DNA from: Streptococcus equinus ATCC 9812
GTDB lineage: Bacteria; Bacillota; Bacilli; Lactobacillales; Streptococcaceae
Length of the DNA stretch: 64,000 nt
Reading direction: 5' to 3'
NCBI RefSeq assembly: GCF_000187265.1
Contig: NZ_GL698429.1
Span: 1,138,929 to 1,202,928, forward strand
The notes under the pieces: model-generated
Told to the model about the DNA's origin: nothing
The model's database searches: none
Seen by the model: only the letters and a program-made list of their open reading frames with translations
Translations under genes and position numbers: made by a program
Part shown: piece after piece, positions 1 to 7,430 of the stretch
How positions within the stretch are numbered: position 1 is the stretch's first letter
Layout of the letters: each line of letters starts with the position of its first letter

Positions 1-3000
1 AAATCGTTAATGTGGCATTTGACACTTGGAAGTGAACATCAAAGTTAGGATCGGTATTAGTAAAGTGATTATCTAGATCTAATATATATGTTCCAGCATT
101 TTTTTCAGTAAGACTTGAGTCTGAACCATTAAATTGAATCTTATCTTCTGTGTAAAGACTTTTACTAATACCTGTAATGTGATATCCAACTGTTGAATAT
201 GTACCGTCATAGACTCTTGCGATAGTATCACCGTCAATCATGACAGATACATAAAGCGGATTAACCGTTAGCGTACCAGGTACGTAAACAATATTGTAAT
301 AATCAGTTCGGTCATCACCATCATCGTTAGTGATTGTAATGTCTGATGGTGTTGTGCTACTTGTTCCAACGTTAGTTTGAGAACCAGAATAAGTGATTGA
401 ACCAATCTTATCACCACTTTGTAGTGAAAGTCTGTAAGAATCATTTATATCTGCCAAGTCATTGCTCTTAAGAGCTGTACCATCATAATCTTTTTCCTTA
501 TCACGCGCTACAATATTGAGGTCTTTCTTATAGTAGAAATTAACATCAATATTTTCACCACCTTGGAAGGTATAGATTTCTTTCACGCTCGTAGGATTAT
601 TACTATCTGTTACATCTTTTCCTGAGTGATAAGTATATCCTGGGATATTTAGATGATGGTCGATAGTACCACAAGTACCACCTTCACTAAATGTTTCTTT
701 AACTGGTGCAACACCAGGAATTGGATTACCATCCATATCAAGATATTGGAAAGTAATGTTACCATCTGTTTTCTTACTGTAGTAGAATGTAATAACGTTG
801 TTTGCTGAGCTTGAAGTCAAGGTCAACGTCAAAACGTCATCTAGTGGGTAGTACTCACTACCAACATCAGCTGCAATTTCCTTAACACGAACCGTATCAC
901 CATTAACTGTCTTAGTGACTTCTGGTTTAAGGACTTCATTTGTACCTTGCAACAAGTAACGAATAGTATAATTAACGCTAGATTGTTTCCTACTATAGTA
1001 GAATGTAATAATATTATTTTCATAATCTAGGGTAATAGATTTTTCATTATTACCTGGACGATAACCAGTGATTGCCAAGGCTTTTTCAGTGACAGTATCA
1101 CCAAATTGAAGCGCTGGGCTTGTTACCACTTTATCAGGCGATAATTTACTGTTATTATTGTCAGCATCAACATACTGAACAGTGTAAGTCAATGGATTTA
1201 ATTTCCAATGAGCAGTCAATACAGTATCTGATGTGATTGGCTTAGCCCAGTCAAATCGTTTACCGTTTTGGTCGAACCAACCATCAAACGTGTTGTGTTC
1301 TCGAGTAGGGTCAGCTGGCGCTTGCGCACAAACATGTTTTTCAACAGATTGTGTCGCAGGAGTAGCTCCCTCACCACCATTCAAATTAAATGACACATTG
1401 TAACGTGGAGGATTCCACTTAGCATACAAAATCACGTTGTGATTTGGCATCGTGCTAAAGTTATAAGGTGTTGTTAACATTGAATCTTCGTACCAGCCAC
1501 CCCAAGTATAATCACTATCGACACCACTTGGTCGACTTGGAACGTAATTATAAGTTGATGATGAAATATCTGCTTCGTATGGAATGTTAGAAATCGTATT
1601 TACTTCATCATTTTCATAGAAGTAATTGATTTTGAAACTATCACGATTATAGTAGAAACGATAAATTCTTTGACTTGTCTTACTACCATAATATTGAACA
1701 CCATTTGCTACAAAATTTTGGTCAGTGCGGTAAGTATAACCAAAGATTTCCTTAGCAGTAAATGTACCAGAGTTAAAAATGAATGACTGACTATACTTAT
1801 CAGACTTGACATAAGAACCATCAGGTTGTTGCAACCAATATTCAGCCGTGTAGTTATTACCACGGTTAGTCCAAGAAGCTTTAAACGTTCTTGTTGTTCC
1901 TGAATTTGGTAAAAGTTCAGGAGTAACTTCTTGACGTTTAGTTTTATATTCATTTTCCCAAGTGTCAAAGAAACGTTCTGTTGAAACCTGACCAAGATAG
2001 TTAAGTGAATATACTTCTCTTGGATTTGATGTTGAACTTGGCCATACGCTTGAAACATCTTGTCCTAAAACAATATTTGTTAATCGATATTCAGTACCTT
2101 GATAAGTTTGACCACCTATGTCAATGCGACCTAGTGAATATCCCCAACTACTAAGATTCAAATCAAAAACAAAGGTATAACGAATCAAGCTATAGTAAAC
2201 ATTCAAAACAGATGAACCATCGGCTGCCACAACAATTGATGACGTGCTATTTGGACCACCTGAGGCATTTTCACGTTGATAACCTTTTGAAACACTAGCA
2301 AGGTTTGGCGCACTTGATGCATTTATTGTCGTATCAACGGTAGCACTTCGTGTAATTGAACTATCGTAAACGTAGTGGGTCGTGTGAGTCGTGTTATCAT
2401 AAACTTCTTTGAAGTAAGCTATTGTATAACCAACTGTATCAGCTTTCCACTTAGCATACAATGTTTTATTACCCTCTAGTGTAACGTTACCAGTAATCTT
2501 ACTACCTGTCAGTTGTGGGTTATCATACCACCCATCAAAAGAGTAACCCCTTTTCTGTGGCACTTCGCTTGTTAAAGGAACTGATTCTCCATATTTACCA
2601 ACTGTTGGTTCAATATAATAACCACCGTTTGTATTATATGAAAGTTCGAAATCTTTACGTGTGTAATAAACATACAAATCTTGCCCTTGAGCTTGAGTAA
2701 GTGTTACCGAGTTTGTTCGTTCAAAATCAGCATACTCATAAGTCAAGATTTGTGGTCTGATTGTTGATCCAATAACACCATGAGCTTGTGTTGATTCAAT
2801 TTCAGTGTAACCACTACCGGTTAAATCTTTCAACATGTAGTGGATGTTGTAGGTTGCATCCGCAGCAACATATGGCACCCTAATCGTAAATTTCTTATCG
2901 ACAGTTCCATCGGCTGCATCCTTAGCAGCTAAATCATTAGCATCAGCTAATTCAACAATTGATTGGCTTGGATAATAAATTTCACCATCAGTTACTGTAG

Positions 3001-4144
3001 CATCATTTTCTGGTTTTACAGAAGGTGGTGGTGTCACACGATAAGGTGTATCTTTAACTTCAACGTGGTGAATATCATTACCAAAGACAGTATCTGTATC
3101 TGTAGTATTGTTATGGTAATAATATTGAATTGTGACGTTGTAAATTGTAATTTCAGAATACTCAGCAATAACGTCCATATCACCAGTAATTGTAGTGTCT
3201 TCTGTAACCGTTGAACCATCAGCTGCATTCACCCATCTACTGAAACGATAACCTTCACGATAAACTGGCGTTGGGAAGACTGTAATTGTTCCTCCATCGA
3301 CAATTTGTGCAGTTGTCATTTCATGTTCAACACCTGCATTATCAGTGTACTTGAACGTCACATTATGAGTAGTTGTTGATTTCGGACCACCAACTTTATT
3401 AAGATTGGCTTTTGACTCAGAAGGATTGCTTGATGTTACCAAAGCATAAGCTGAAAATTGACTATTATCAAAAGAAACTGATGTGATTTTATGATCGATT
3501 TCTTTAACATCTTTTTGTGAAATATTTTCTTGCGAACCATCATCAGGGAAATGCAAAACATCAAAGTTATCTTTTGCATCCATAGCTTCTTTTGGTGTGA
3601 TTGTCACCTTAACGTCAGCTTTAGGTTCCACTTTTTCACCTTTTGATTCAAAAGTAATGTCATAGAAAAGGACATTATCAATCGTCTTTCCTGTTAAATA
3701 ATTTTGAACTTTTTCATAATTTGATTGATAAGCTTCATCATCGGTTTTGATTTCTTTAACAGTCAAGCTTGTATCTTTAGGCAATTGCGCATCCGCATTA
3801 ACATCAGCTGTAATCGTGTAATCTTGATTAGTAGCTGTTAATGTTGTTGCCTGTGTGATTAAGTTATCCTCAGTAGATTCTGTCTGAGAAGTATCTGCTT
3901 CTTGTGAGCTTTCAGTTGCAGAACTTAGATTGCTATCAGAATCTCCCATAGCTGGAAGGCTTGGTGGCGATTGACTACTTTGTTCTACTTCAACGCCAGG
4001 TTCTTCTCTAGCTCTTTCGATATCTAATGTGATAGCTGGAAAGATTAGAAGGTATGTCGTTACCAGAGCGACCATTATAGCAAGGAAAGTTACAAGCTTT
4101 TTATGTCTTTTGATTAAATTACTTTTTCTAAAAAAATTTCCCAT
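1..4144 (-). CDS. Giant repeat-rich cell-surface adhesin, N-terminal 1381 residues (C-terminus outside window)
   Basis: The frame is open from the ATG at 4144 to the window edge, so the C-terminus and any LPXTG anchor are not seen. GAGGAGAG lies 8-9 bases before the ATG. Residues 1-40 form a basic stretch (KRHKK) and one hydrophobic segment ending in FPAITLD, a signal type common in streptococcal surface proteins. A Ser/Glu-rich linker follows (about 45-95), then a folded region (about 96-245). Five InlB/Listeria-Bacteroides-type repeats (about 252-331, 497-568, 655-762, 835-910, 912-980) carry GWYD...LYAKW-like motifs. Three MucBP-like repeats (981-1203) end in FYYS/FYYK. Two MBG/YDG-like repeats (1205-1381) begin with KDYDGT or RVYDGT. 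The family suggests host or mucin adhesion; the ligand is unknown. It is the last gene seen of a three-gene operon. Confidence 0.85.
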   Translation of the reverse strand, partial: MGNFFRKSNLIKRHKKLVTFLAIMVALVTTYLLIFPAITLDIERAREEPGVEVEQSSQSPPSLPAMGDSDSNLSSATESSQEADTSQTESTEDNLITQATTLTATNQDYTITADVNADAQLPKDTSLTVKEIKTDDEAYQSNYEKVQNYLTGKTIDNVLFYDITFESKGEKVEPKADVKVTITPKEAMDAKDNFDVLHFPDDGSQENISQKDVKEIDHKITSVSFDNSQFSAYALVTSSNPSESKANLNKVGGPKSTTTHNVTFKYTDNAGVEHEMTTAQIVDGGTITVFPTPVYREGYRFSRWVNAADGSTVTEDTTITGDMDVIAEYSEITIYNVTIQYYYHNNTTDTDTVFGNDIHHVEVKDTPYRVTPPPSVKPENDATVTDGEIYYPSQSIVELADANDLAAKDAADGTVDKKFTIRVPYVAADATYNIHYMLKDLTGSGYTEIESTQAHGVIGSTIRPQILTYEYADFERTNSVTLTQAQGQDLYVYYTRKDFELSYNTNGGYYIEPTVGKYGESVPLTSEVPQKRGYSFDGWYDNPQLTGSKITGNVTLEGNKTLYAKWKADTVGYTIAYFKEVYDNTTHTTHYVYDSSITRSATVDTTINASSAPNLASVSKGYQRENASGGPNSTSSIVVAADGSSVLNVYYSLIRYTFVFDLNLSSWGYSLGRIDIGGQTYQGTEYRLTNIVLGQDVSSVWPSSTSNPREVYSLNYLGQVSTERFFDTWENEYKTKRQEVTPELLPNSGTTRTFKASWTNRGNNYTAEYWLQQPDGSYVKSDKYSQSFIFNSGTFTAKEIFGYTYRTDQNFVANGVQYYGSKTSQRIYRFYYNRDSFKINYFYENDEVNTISNIPYEADISSSTYNYVPSRPSGVDSDYTWGGWYEDSMLTTPYNFSTMPNHNVILYAKWNPPRYNVSFNLNGGEGATPATQSVEKHVCAQAPADPTREHNTFDGWFDQNGKRFDWAKPITSDTVLTAHWKLNPLTYTVQYVDADNNNSKLSPDKVVTSPALQFGDTVTEKALAITGYRPGNNEKSITLDYENNIITFYYSRKQSSVNYTIRYLLQGTNEVLKPEVTKTVNGDTVRVKEIAADVGSEYYPLDDVLTLTLTSSSANNVITFYYSKKTDGNITFQYLDMDGNPIPGVAPVKETFSEGGTCGTIDHHLNIPGYTYHSGKDVTDSNNPTSVKEIYTFQGGENIDVNFYYKKDLNIVARDKEKDYDGTALKSNDLADINDSYRLSLQSGDKIGSITYSGSQTNVGTSSTTPSDITITNDDGDDRTDYYNIVYVPGTLTVNPLYVSVMIDGDTIARVYDGTYSTVGYHITGISKSLYTEDKIQFNGSDSSLTEKNAGTYILDLDNHFTNTDPNFDVHFQVSNATLTI

Positions 4145-4199
4145 CGGATTTCACTCTCCTCACATCCTAAAACACAGTGAATAAGCTTCGATAATACTT

Positions 4200-4784
4200 T
4201 TAATTTAGAGTTCCAATTTCTGATAAAGGCCAGATTCTGAAAATTAGTTTACCAACTAATTGTTCATCCGAAACCACACCGATAGAAGTATTTCGCGAGT
4301 CAATAGAGACTTTACGGTTATCTCCTAAAACAAAGATACGATTTTCTGGAACTTGGTAAGGAAACTTGATGTTTGTCTCACCATAAGCCTTATTCTCGAT
4401 ATAAGGTTCATTTATTTTCTTGTTATTGACGTAAACTGTACCATCTTTTGTGATGTTAACCCAGTCACCAGATTCGGCAATGACACGTTTAACTAAGATA
4501 TTGTTGTTGTAATAAAATGCAACGATGTCTCCCGTCTTAAAGCGATTACTCTTAACAGCTAATACGATATTCCCGCCTTCTAGCGTTCCCTTCATGGATT
4601 TTCCATAAATTCTGAGGGTTGGAAGATAAAGCATGGCTACCAAAATCGCAAAGGCTGCAACAACGATTAACATAAAAACCGTACTTCTAATCTTTTCAGA
4701 AAATAGTTTACGGTATTTTGCTTTCTTATAGAGCTCCTCAATCTCACTCGTTGTCAGGAGAGTGATATTTTCATTCTTTTTCAT
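4200..4784 (-). CDS. Signal peptidase I, probably dedicated to the adjacent surface protein
   Basis: Membrane serine-lysine protease that removes signal peptides from exported proteins. About 40 cytoplasmic residues precede one membrane helix (VFMLIVVAAFAILVAMLYL). The Ser motif YGKSMKGTL follows; housekeeping enzymes usually have SMxPTL, so the Pro is replaced by Gly. The Lys motif is NILVKRVIAESGD and the C-terminal box is GDNR...SIDSR. Both catalytic residues are present, unlike the degenerate SipA of some pilus islands. I chose the ATG at 4784 (MKKNENI) because GGAG stands about 8 bases upstream; the ATG at 4799 has no ribosome site. It overlaps the preceding gene by 14 bases and lies 55 bases before the adhesin, implying coupled expression. 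A housekeeping lepB is at 18546-19139. Confidence 0.88.
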   Translation of the reverse strand: MKKNENITLLTTSEIEELYKKAKYRKLFSEKIRSTVFMLIVVAAFAILVAMLYLPTLRIYGKSMKGTLEGGNIVLAVKSNRFKTGDIVAFYYNNNILVKRVIAESGDWVNITKDGTVYVNNKKINEPYIENKAYGETNIKFPYQVPENRIFVLGDNRKVSIDSRNTSIGVVSDEQLVGKLIFRIWPLSEIGTLN

Positions 4785-5040
4785 GTTTCGCTTCTCCATT
4801 CATTAATTTGACATTTTTAAGATATAAATCCGCTGCTTTTTGACTTTCTTCAAAAACCTTTGTCAAACTAAGAGAAGCTTCTGCGATAGATCCAGCGTTA
4901 GCTAGGCGAATTTCTTGGTTTTCCAATTTTTCATTAGCCTTTGCCAACTCATCTCGTAATCTATCAATCTCTTTGCTTTGCGCTAACATAATCTCATAAA
5001 GTTCGATTCGTTTTAATTTTCGAAGACTTCCTTTTCCCAC
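4771..5040 (-). CDS. Small coiled-coil protein of unknown function, first gene of surface operon
   Basis: 89 residues, no signal peptide or membrane segment. The N-terminus is basic (MGKGSLRKLKRIEL). Residues about 12-50 form a heptad-like charged helix (SKEIDRLRDELAKANEKLE) and the rest is helical and acidic. I do not recognise a family. AGGAGATTTAGG directly precedes the ATG. It is translationally coupled (14-base overlap) to the signal peptidase gene and is first behind a good promoter, so it may assist export or assembly of the large surface protein, but that is inference from position only. Confidence 0.75.
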   Translation of the reverse strand: MGKGSLRKLKRIELYEIMLAQSKEIDRLRDELAKANEKLENQEIRLANAGSIAEASLSLTKVFEESQKAADLYLKNVKLMNGEAKHEKE

Positions 5041-5065
5041 CTAAATCTCCTCGTTTCTTTTTATT

Positions 5066-5080
5066 ATAAAGCGTTTTCAA
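5066..5080 (-). promoter_or_regulatory. cre-like site in the surface-operon leader
   Basis: On the minus strand TTGAAAACGCTTTAT matches the CcpA consensus WTGNAANCGNWNNCW except for one position. It lies between the -10 box and the start codon of the coiled-coil gene, where CcpA binding would block transcription. This suggests catabolite repression of the adhesin operon; not proven. Confidence 0.55.
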
Positions 5081-5088
5081 TTGATTGT

Positions 5089-5117
5089 ATTATAATAAAT
5101 TTAAAGTATTTTTTCAA
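5089..5117 (-). promoter_or_regulatory. Promoter of the surface operon
   Basis: TTGAAA (5112-5117) and TATAAT (5089-5094) on the minus strand are separated by exactly 17 bases. The predicted start is near 5083, about 40 bases before the first gene. Confidence 0.75.
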
Positions 5118-5136
5118 TTATTTCTGTAGATTTTCT

Positions 5137-5156
5137 AAAAATTCTTCAGAATTTTT
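5137..5156. promoter_or_regulatory. Perfect inverted repeat upstream of the surface promoter
   Basis: AAAAATTCT-TC-AGAATTTTT is a perfect 9-bp dyad with a 2-base centre, about 20 bases upstream of the -35 box. The position suits an activator or repressor. It resembles a CodY box only loosely (four mismatches to AATTTTCWGAAAATT), so the binding protein is unknown. Confidence 0.45.
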
Positions 5157-5186
5157 GTACATTTTAATCATTTTTGTCATTTTATA

Positions 5187-5217
5187 CCAAAAAAAGACGA
5201 GATTTTCATCTCGTCTC
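5187..5217 (-). terminator. Terminator of the tiny-ORF array
   Basis: Perfect 9-bp stem AGACGAGAT/ATCTCGTCT with a 4-base loop, followed on the minus strand by TTTTT. It ends the mini-ORF unit and separates it from the surface operon. A second perfect hairpin (7-bp stem, 5231-5248) stands just before it. Confidence 0.85.
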
Positions 5218-5263
5218 TAAAAATTTTTTCGTATGTTATCCAACATACCATTCTCATAAGGAG

Positions 5264-5320
5264 TTAGGCTGTTAGATCATTATCTCCGTTTTTATAGCGA
5301 TTTAAATTCATTTTCAGCAT
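5264..5320 (-). CDS. Mini-ORF F, 18-residue RYKNGD peptide
   Basis: Encodes MLKMNLNRYKNGDNDLTA. GGAGG ends 10 bases before the ATG. It carries the core N-L-N-R-Y-K-N-G-D shared by the five other mini-ORFs of this unit. Its core codons (CGC TAT AAA AAC GGA GAT) differ synonymously from the other copies, so the amino acids rather than the DNA appear conserved. It is the last ORF before the terminator. No signal peptide or hydrophobic stretch. Function unknown. Confidence 0.7.
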   Translation of the reverse strand: MLKMNLNRYKNGDNDLTA

Positions 5321-5337
5321 TGTACATATACCTCCAT

Positions 5338-5382
5338 GACATTTTTATCTACTACAACTTACATTGGTATCACTCCTTTAGC
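5338..5382 (-). pseudogene. Decayed RYKNGD unit between mini-ORFs E and F
   Basis: A strong ribosome site (AAAGGAG) is followed by an ATG that is immediately a stop (ATG TAA). Downstream, GTAGTAGATAAAAATG aligns with GTAGCAAGATATAAAAATGG of mini-ORF E, with small deletions that destroy the frame. It looks like a seventh copy that has decayed. Confidence 0.45.
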
Positions 5383-5404
5383 TATTTTCTGCGACTAGCT
5401 AAAG
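5376..5404 (-). promoter_or_regulatory. Hairpin at the end of mini-ORF E
   Basis: CTTTAGCTA and TAGCTAAAG form a perfect 9-bp stem around an 11-base loop. The 3' arm runs into the AAAGGAG of the following decayed unit. No T-run, so more likely an RNA processing or translation element than a terminator. Confidence 0.4.
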
Positions 5405-5435
5405 TATCACCATTTTTATATCTTGCTACATTCAT
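5382..5435 (-). CDS. Mini-ORF E, 17-residue RYKNGD peptide
   Basis: Encodes MNVARYKNGDTLASRRK. GGAGG lies 6 bases before the ATG. It has the shortest N-terminus of the set (core begins at residue 2) and a basic tail. Arg is AGA here but a CGN codon in all other copies, which supports selection on the peptide. Function unknown. Confidence 0.7.
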   Translation of the reverse strand: MNVARYKNGDTLASRRK

Positions 5436-5482
5436 AAGATACCTCCATTTAACTGAAAATACTCACTGAGCAATGATAATAA

Positions 5483-5581
5483 TCATCCGATTGTTTGGTT
5501 TTTTCTCATGTAGCGATTTACTCGTCGCCACATGTGTTTTGAGTCTCCGCTTTTGTAACGACTTACATTGATTGCTTTCAT
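5483..5581 (-). CDS. Mini-ORF D, 32-residue peptide with RYKSGD core and a second NRY motif
   Basis: Starts MKAINVSRYKSGD and continues with a basic tail containing RRVNRYMRKN, which looks like a second degenerate copy of the core (VNRY). An in-frame ATG at 5599 would add six residues. Neither ATG has a clear ribosome site, unlike the other copies, so expression is uncertain. It is the only member with Ser instead of Asn in the core. Confidence 0.5.
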   Translation of the reverse strand: MKAINVSRYKSGDSKHMWRRVNRYMRKNQTIG

Positions 5582-5778
5582 ATCTATTACAACTTTCATT
5601 AAAAGCTTTTGAACATGGAAGCAATATGATTAGAAGCCCATTCGATTACTACTGTTACTAGCAACAAAATCAACCGGTAATATTTTTTGCGCTAGCTATT
5701 TCTAATCGCTCACTTCCAATTATAATTTTCATCTAAAATGTGACATCACTCCTTTATTGACTTAAATCCAACTAGTTG

Positions 5779-5820
5779 TTAGTCTCCATTTTTGTAACGA
5801 CCTACATTTACCATCAACAT
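5779..5820 (-). CDS. Mini-ORF C, 13-residue RYKNGD peptide
   Basis: Encodes MLMVNVGRYKNGD and stops directly after the Asp, as does mini-ORF B. GGAGG lies 8 bases upstream. Core codons are CGT TAC AAA AAT GGA GAC. This and B define the minimal product. Function unknown. Confidence 0.7.
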   Translation of the reverse strand: MLMVNVGRYKNGD

Positions 5821-5906
5821 AAGACGTTCCTCCGATGTGTTAAATTTTCAATGTTACAATATTATGAGATTTTTGAGGTATAAATCTTTATGGCTAAACA
5901 AAGTAC

Positions 5907-5948
5907 CTAATCACCATTTTTATAGCGACCTAAGTTTAATGTTAACAT
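5907..5948 (-). CDS. Mini-ORF B, 13-residue RYKNGD peptide
   Basis: Encodes MLTLNLGRYKNGD. GGAGG ends 8 bases before the ATG and begins just after the stop of mini-ORF A, so A and B are probably translated in sequence. Core codons CGC TAT AAA AAT GGT GAT. Function unknown. Confidence 0.7.
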   Translation of the reverse strand: MLTLNLGRYKNGD

Positions 5949-5962
5949 AAGCGCCACCTCCA

Positions 5963-6046
5963 TTACGTAAAGTTAACTGTGCCTACCCAACTCCGACTAG
6001 AGACTTTATCACCATTCTTATACCGGGAGACATGTGGTTTCATCAT
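5963..6046 (-). CDS. Mini-ORF A, 27-residue RYKNGD peptide, first of the array
   Basis: Starts MMKPHVSRYKNGDKVSSR and ends with a short uncharged tail (WVGTVNFT). A perfect AAGGAGGT lies 10 bases upstream of the first ATG. Core codons CGG TAT AAG AAT GGT GAT. It is the promoter-proximal copy. No signal peptide. Function unknown. Confidence 0.7.
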   Translation of the reverse strand: MMKPHVSRYKNGDKVSSRSWVGTVNFT

Positions 6047-6099
6047 AAGAACTGTTACCTCCTTACTTCGTTTCTTTTGTCATCCTTCTTTACACTTTT

Positions 6100-6129
6100 A
6101 TTGTAATGTAACCGCTTACCTTTTGTCAA
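6100..6129 (-). promoter_or_regulatory. Promoter of the tiny-ORF array
   Basis: TTGACA (6124-6129) and TACAAT (6100-6105) on the minus strand, 18-base spacer. The predicted start near 6093 gives a leader of about 47 bases before mini-ORF A. No other strong promoter is visible inside the array, so one transcript of about 900 bases is expected. Confidence 0.8.
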
Positions 6130-6194
6130 GAGATATGAGCTTTTTTATCAAATTTTTTTTCTAAGAACTTTTATTACCTTTAAAAATCAATCTT

Positions 6195-6203
6195 TGCTAC
6201 AAT
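6195..6203 (+). promoter_or_regulatory. Extended -10 promoter of mutY
   Basis: TGC-TACAAT with no good -35. The mutY ATG begins 7 bases after the end of the -10 box, at the expected transcription start, so the message would be leaderless. Confidence 0.5.
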
Positions 6204-6209
6204 GGAAAC

Positions 6210-7355
6210 ATGACTAATTTGAAAGACTACGGTATCGACATGTGGGATGCTGAAAAAATTGCTTCTTTTCGACGCACCCTGCTTAATTGGTACGATAATA
6301 AAAAACGTGATTTGCCTTGGCGCAGGACAAAAAATCCTTACCATATTTGGATATCTGAAATTATGCTGCAGCAAACTCAAGTAGTTACTGTTATTCCTTA
6401 CTATGAGCGCTTTTTAGACTGTTTTCCAACCATCGAGTCACTGGCTAATGCTCCTGAAGAAAAAATACTCAAAGCTTGGGAAGGGCTTGGCTACTACTCT
6501 CGCGTGCGCAACATGCAAAAAGCTGCACAAGAAATCATGGAAAATTTTGGCGGGGTATTTCCTGACAATCACAAGGACATTCTTTCTCTGAAAGGTATCG
6601 GCCCTTATACGGCTGGCGCGATTGCTAGTATCGCTTTTGGGCTTCCTGAACCTGCTGTTGATGGCAATGTCATGCGTGTTATGGCTAGACTTTTCGAGGT
6701 CAATTACGATATTGGTGACCCTAAAAATCGAAAAATTTTCCAAGCTATTATGGAAGTGCTCATTGACCCAGAGCGTCCTGGTGATTTTAACCAAGCACTG
6801 ATGGACCTTGGAACGGATATCGAATCAGCTAAGAACCCTCGTCCAGATGAATCACCGATTCGATTTTTCAGCGCAGCTTATCTACACGGAACTTACGACA
6901 AATATCCTATAAAACTTCCTAAGAAAAAACCAAAACCGATCCAAATTCAAGCCTTTGTCATTCGTAACAGTGATGGCGATTTCTTAATGGAAAAAAATCT
7001 TGATGGACGATTACTTGGAGGTTTCTGGTCATTTCCAATCATGGAAACTGATGTTATCGGACAGCAACTTGACTTATTTGAAAAAAATAATGCTGCACTT
7101 CAGACCATTTCACAAAAGGCAAGATTCAAAGAGGATTATCATCTCAAGCCAAATTGGACAAGTAAGACATTTCCAGCTGTCAAACACACCTTCAGCCACC
7201 AAAAATGGACCATTGAGCTCATCGAAGGAAACGTAACAACAACTGACTTCACGGCCACCAAAGAACTCCGCTGGATTCCACAAGACCAACTCTCACAATA
7301 CCCCATGGCAACCCCGCAGAAGAAAATGCTGAAGGTTTATTTGGAGGGGAAATAG
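6210..7355 (+). CDS. mutY: A/G-specific adenine glycosylase
   Basis: Base-excision repair enzyme that removes adenine mispaired with 8-oxoguanine. 381 residues. The HhH-GPD domain covers about 35-225, with the substrate loop LPWRRTKNPYHIW, the helix-hairpin-helix around LKGIGPYTAGAIA and the catalytic Asp in VDGNVMRV. The Cys-rich FeS loop usual in MutY is absent: after MDLGTDIESAKNPRP no CX6CX2CX5C pattern is seen, which matches FeS-free MutY of lactic bacteria. The C-terminal NUDIX-like domain (about 245-375) reads 8-oxoG. The ATG at 6210 has no ribosome site; an alternative ATG is at 6240. Monocistronic, with a terminator just after. Confidence 0.93.
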   Translation: MTNLKDYGIDMWDAEKIASFRRTLLNWYDNKKRDLPWRRTKNPYHIWISEIMLQQTQVVTVIPYYERFLDCFPTIESLANAPEEKILKAWEGLGYYSRVRNMQKAAQEIMENFGGVFPDNHKDILSLKGIGPYTAGAIASIAFGLPEPAVDGNVMRVMARLFEVNYDIGDPKNRKIFQAIMEVLIDPERPGDFNQALMDLGTDIESAKNPRPDESPIRFFSAAYLHGTYDKYPIKLPKKKPKPIQIQAFVIRNSDGDFLMEKNLDGRLLGGFWSFPIMETDVIGQQLDLFEKNNAALQTISQKARFKEDYHLKPNWTSKTFPAVKHTFSHQKWTIELIEGNVTTTDFTATKELRWIPQDQLSQYPMATPQKKMLKVYLEGK

Positions 7356-7360
7356 TTTAA

Positions 7361-7386
7361 ATGCCTGATTTTCATCGGGCTTTTTC
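7361..7386 (+). terminator. Terminator after mutY
   Basis: GCCTGAT-TTTC-ATCGGGC stem followed by TTTTTC. Confidence 0.75.
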
Positions 7387-7430
7387 TTCTATTTTGTGTT
7401 CATTTGAAAATTAATTTTCTACCTTTATAC

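Noticed and set aside
5137..5156. CodY box upstream of the surface operon
   Set aside because: Four mismatches to the consensus; symmetric dyad alone is not sufficient.
5696..5760. ORF MKIIIGSERLEIASAKNITG and the 5-codon MSHFR downstream of AAAGGAG as further array members
   Set aside because: Neither contains the core and the spacing to the ribosome site is poor (2 or 16 bases). More likely part of a decayed unit.
5264..6046. The repeated RYKNGD region as a CRISPR array or simple DNA repeat
   Set aside because: Spacing is irregular, the repeats differ at the DNA level and conservation is at the codon level with ribosome sites; no cas genes are present.
5264..6046. RYKNGD peptides as known radical-SAM RiPP precursors (Arg-Tyr crosslinked type), SHP or ComS pheromones
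   Set aside because: No radical-SAM, Rgg or transporter gene lies in the window and the motif and hydrophobicity do not match those families as I know them. Kept as unknown.
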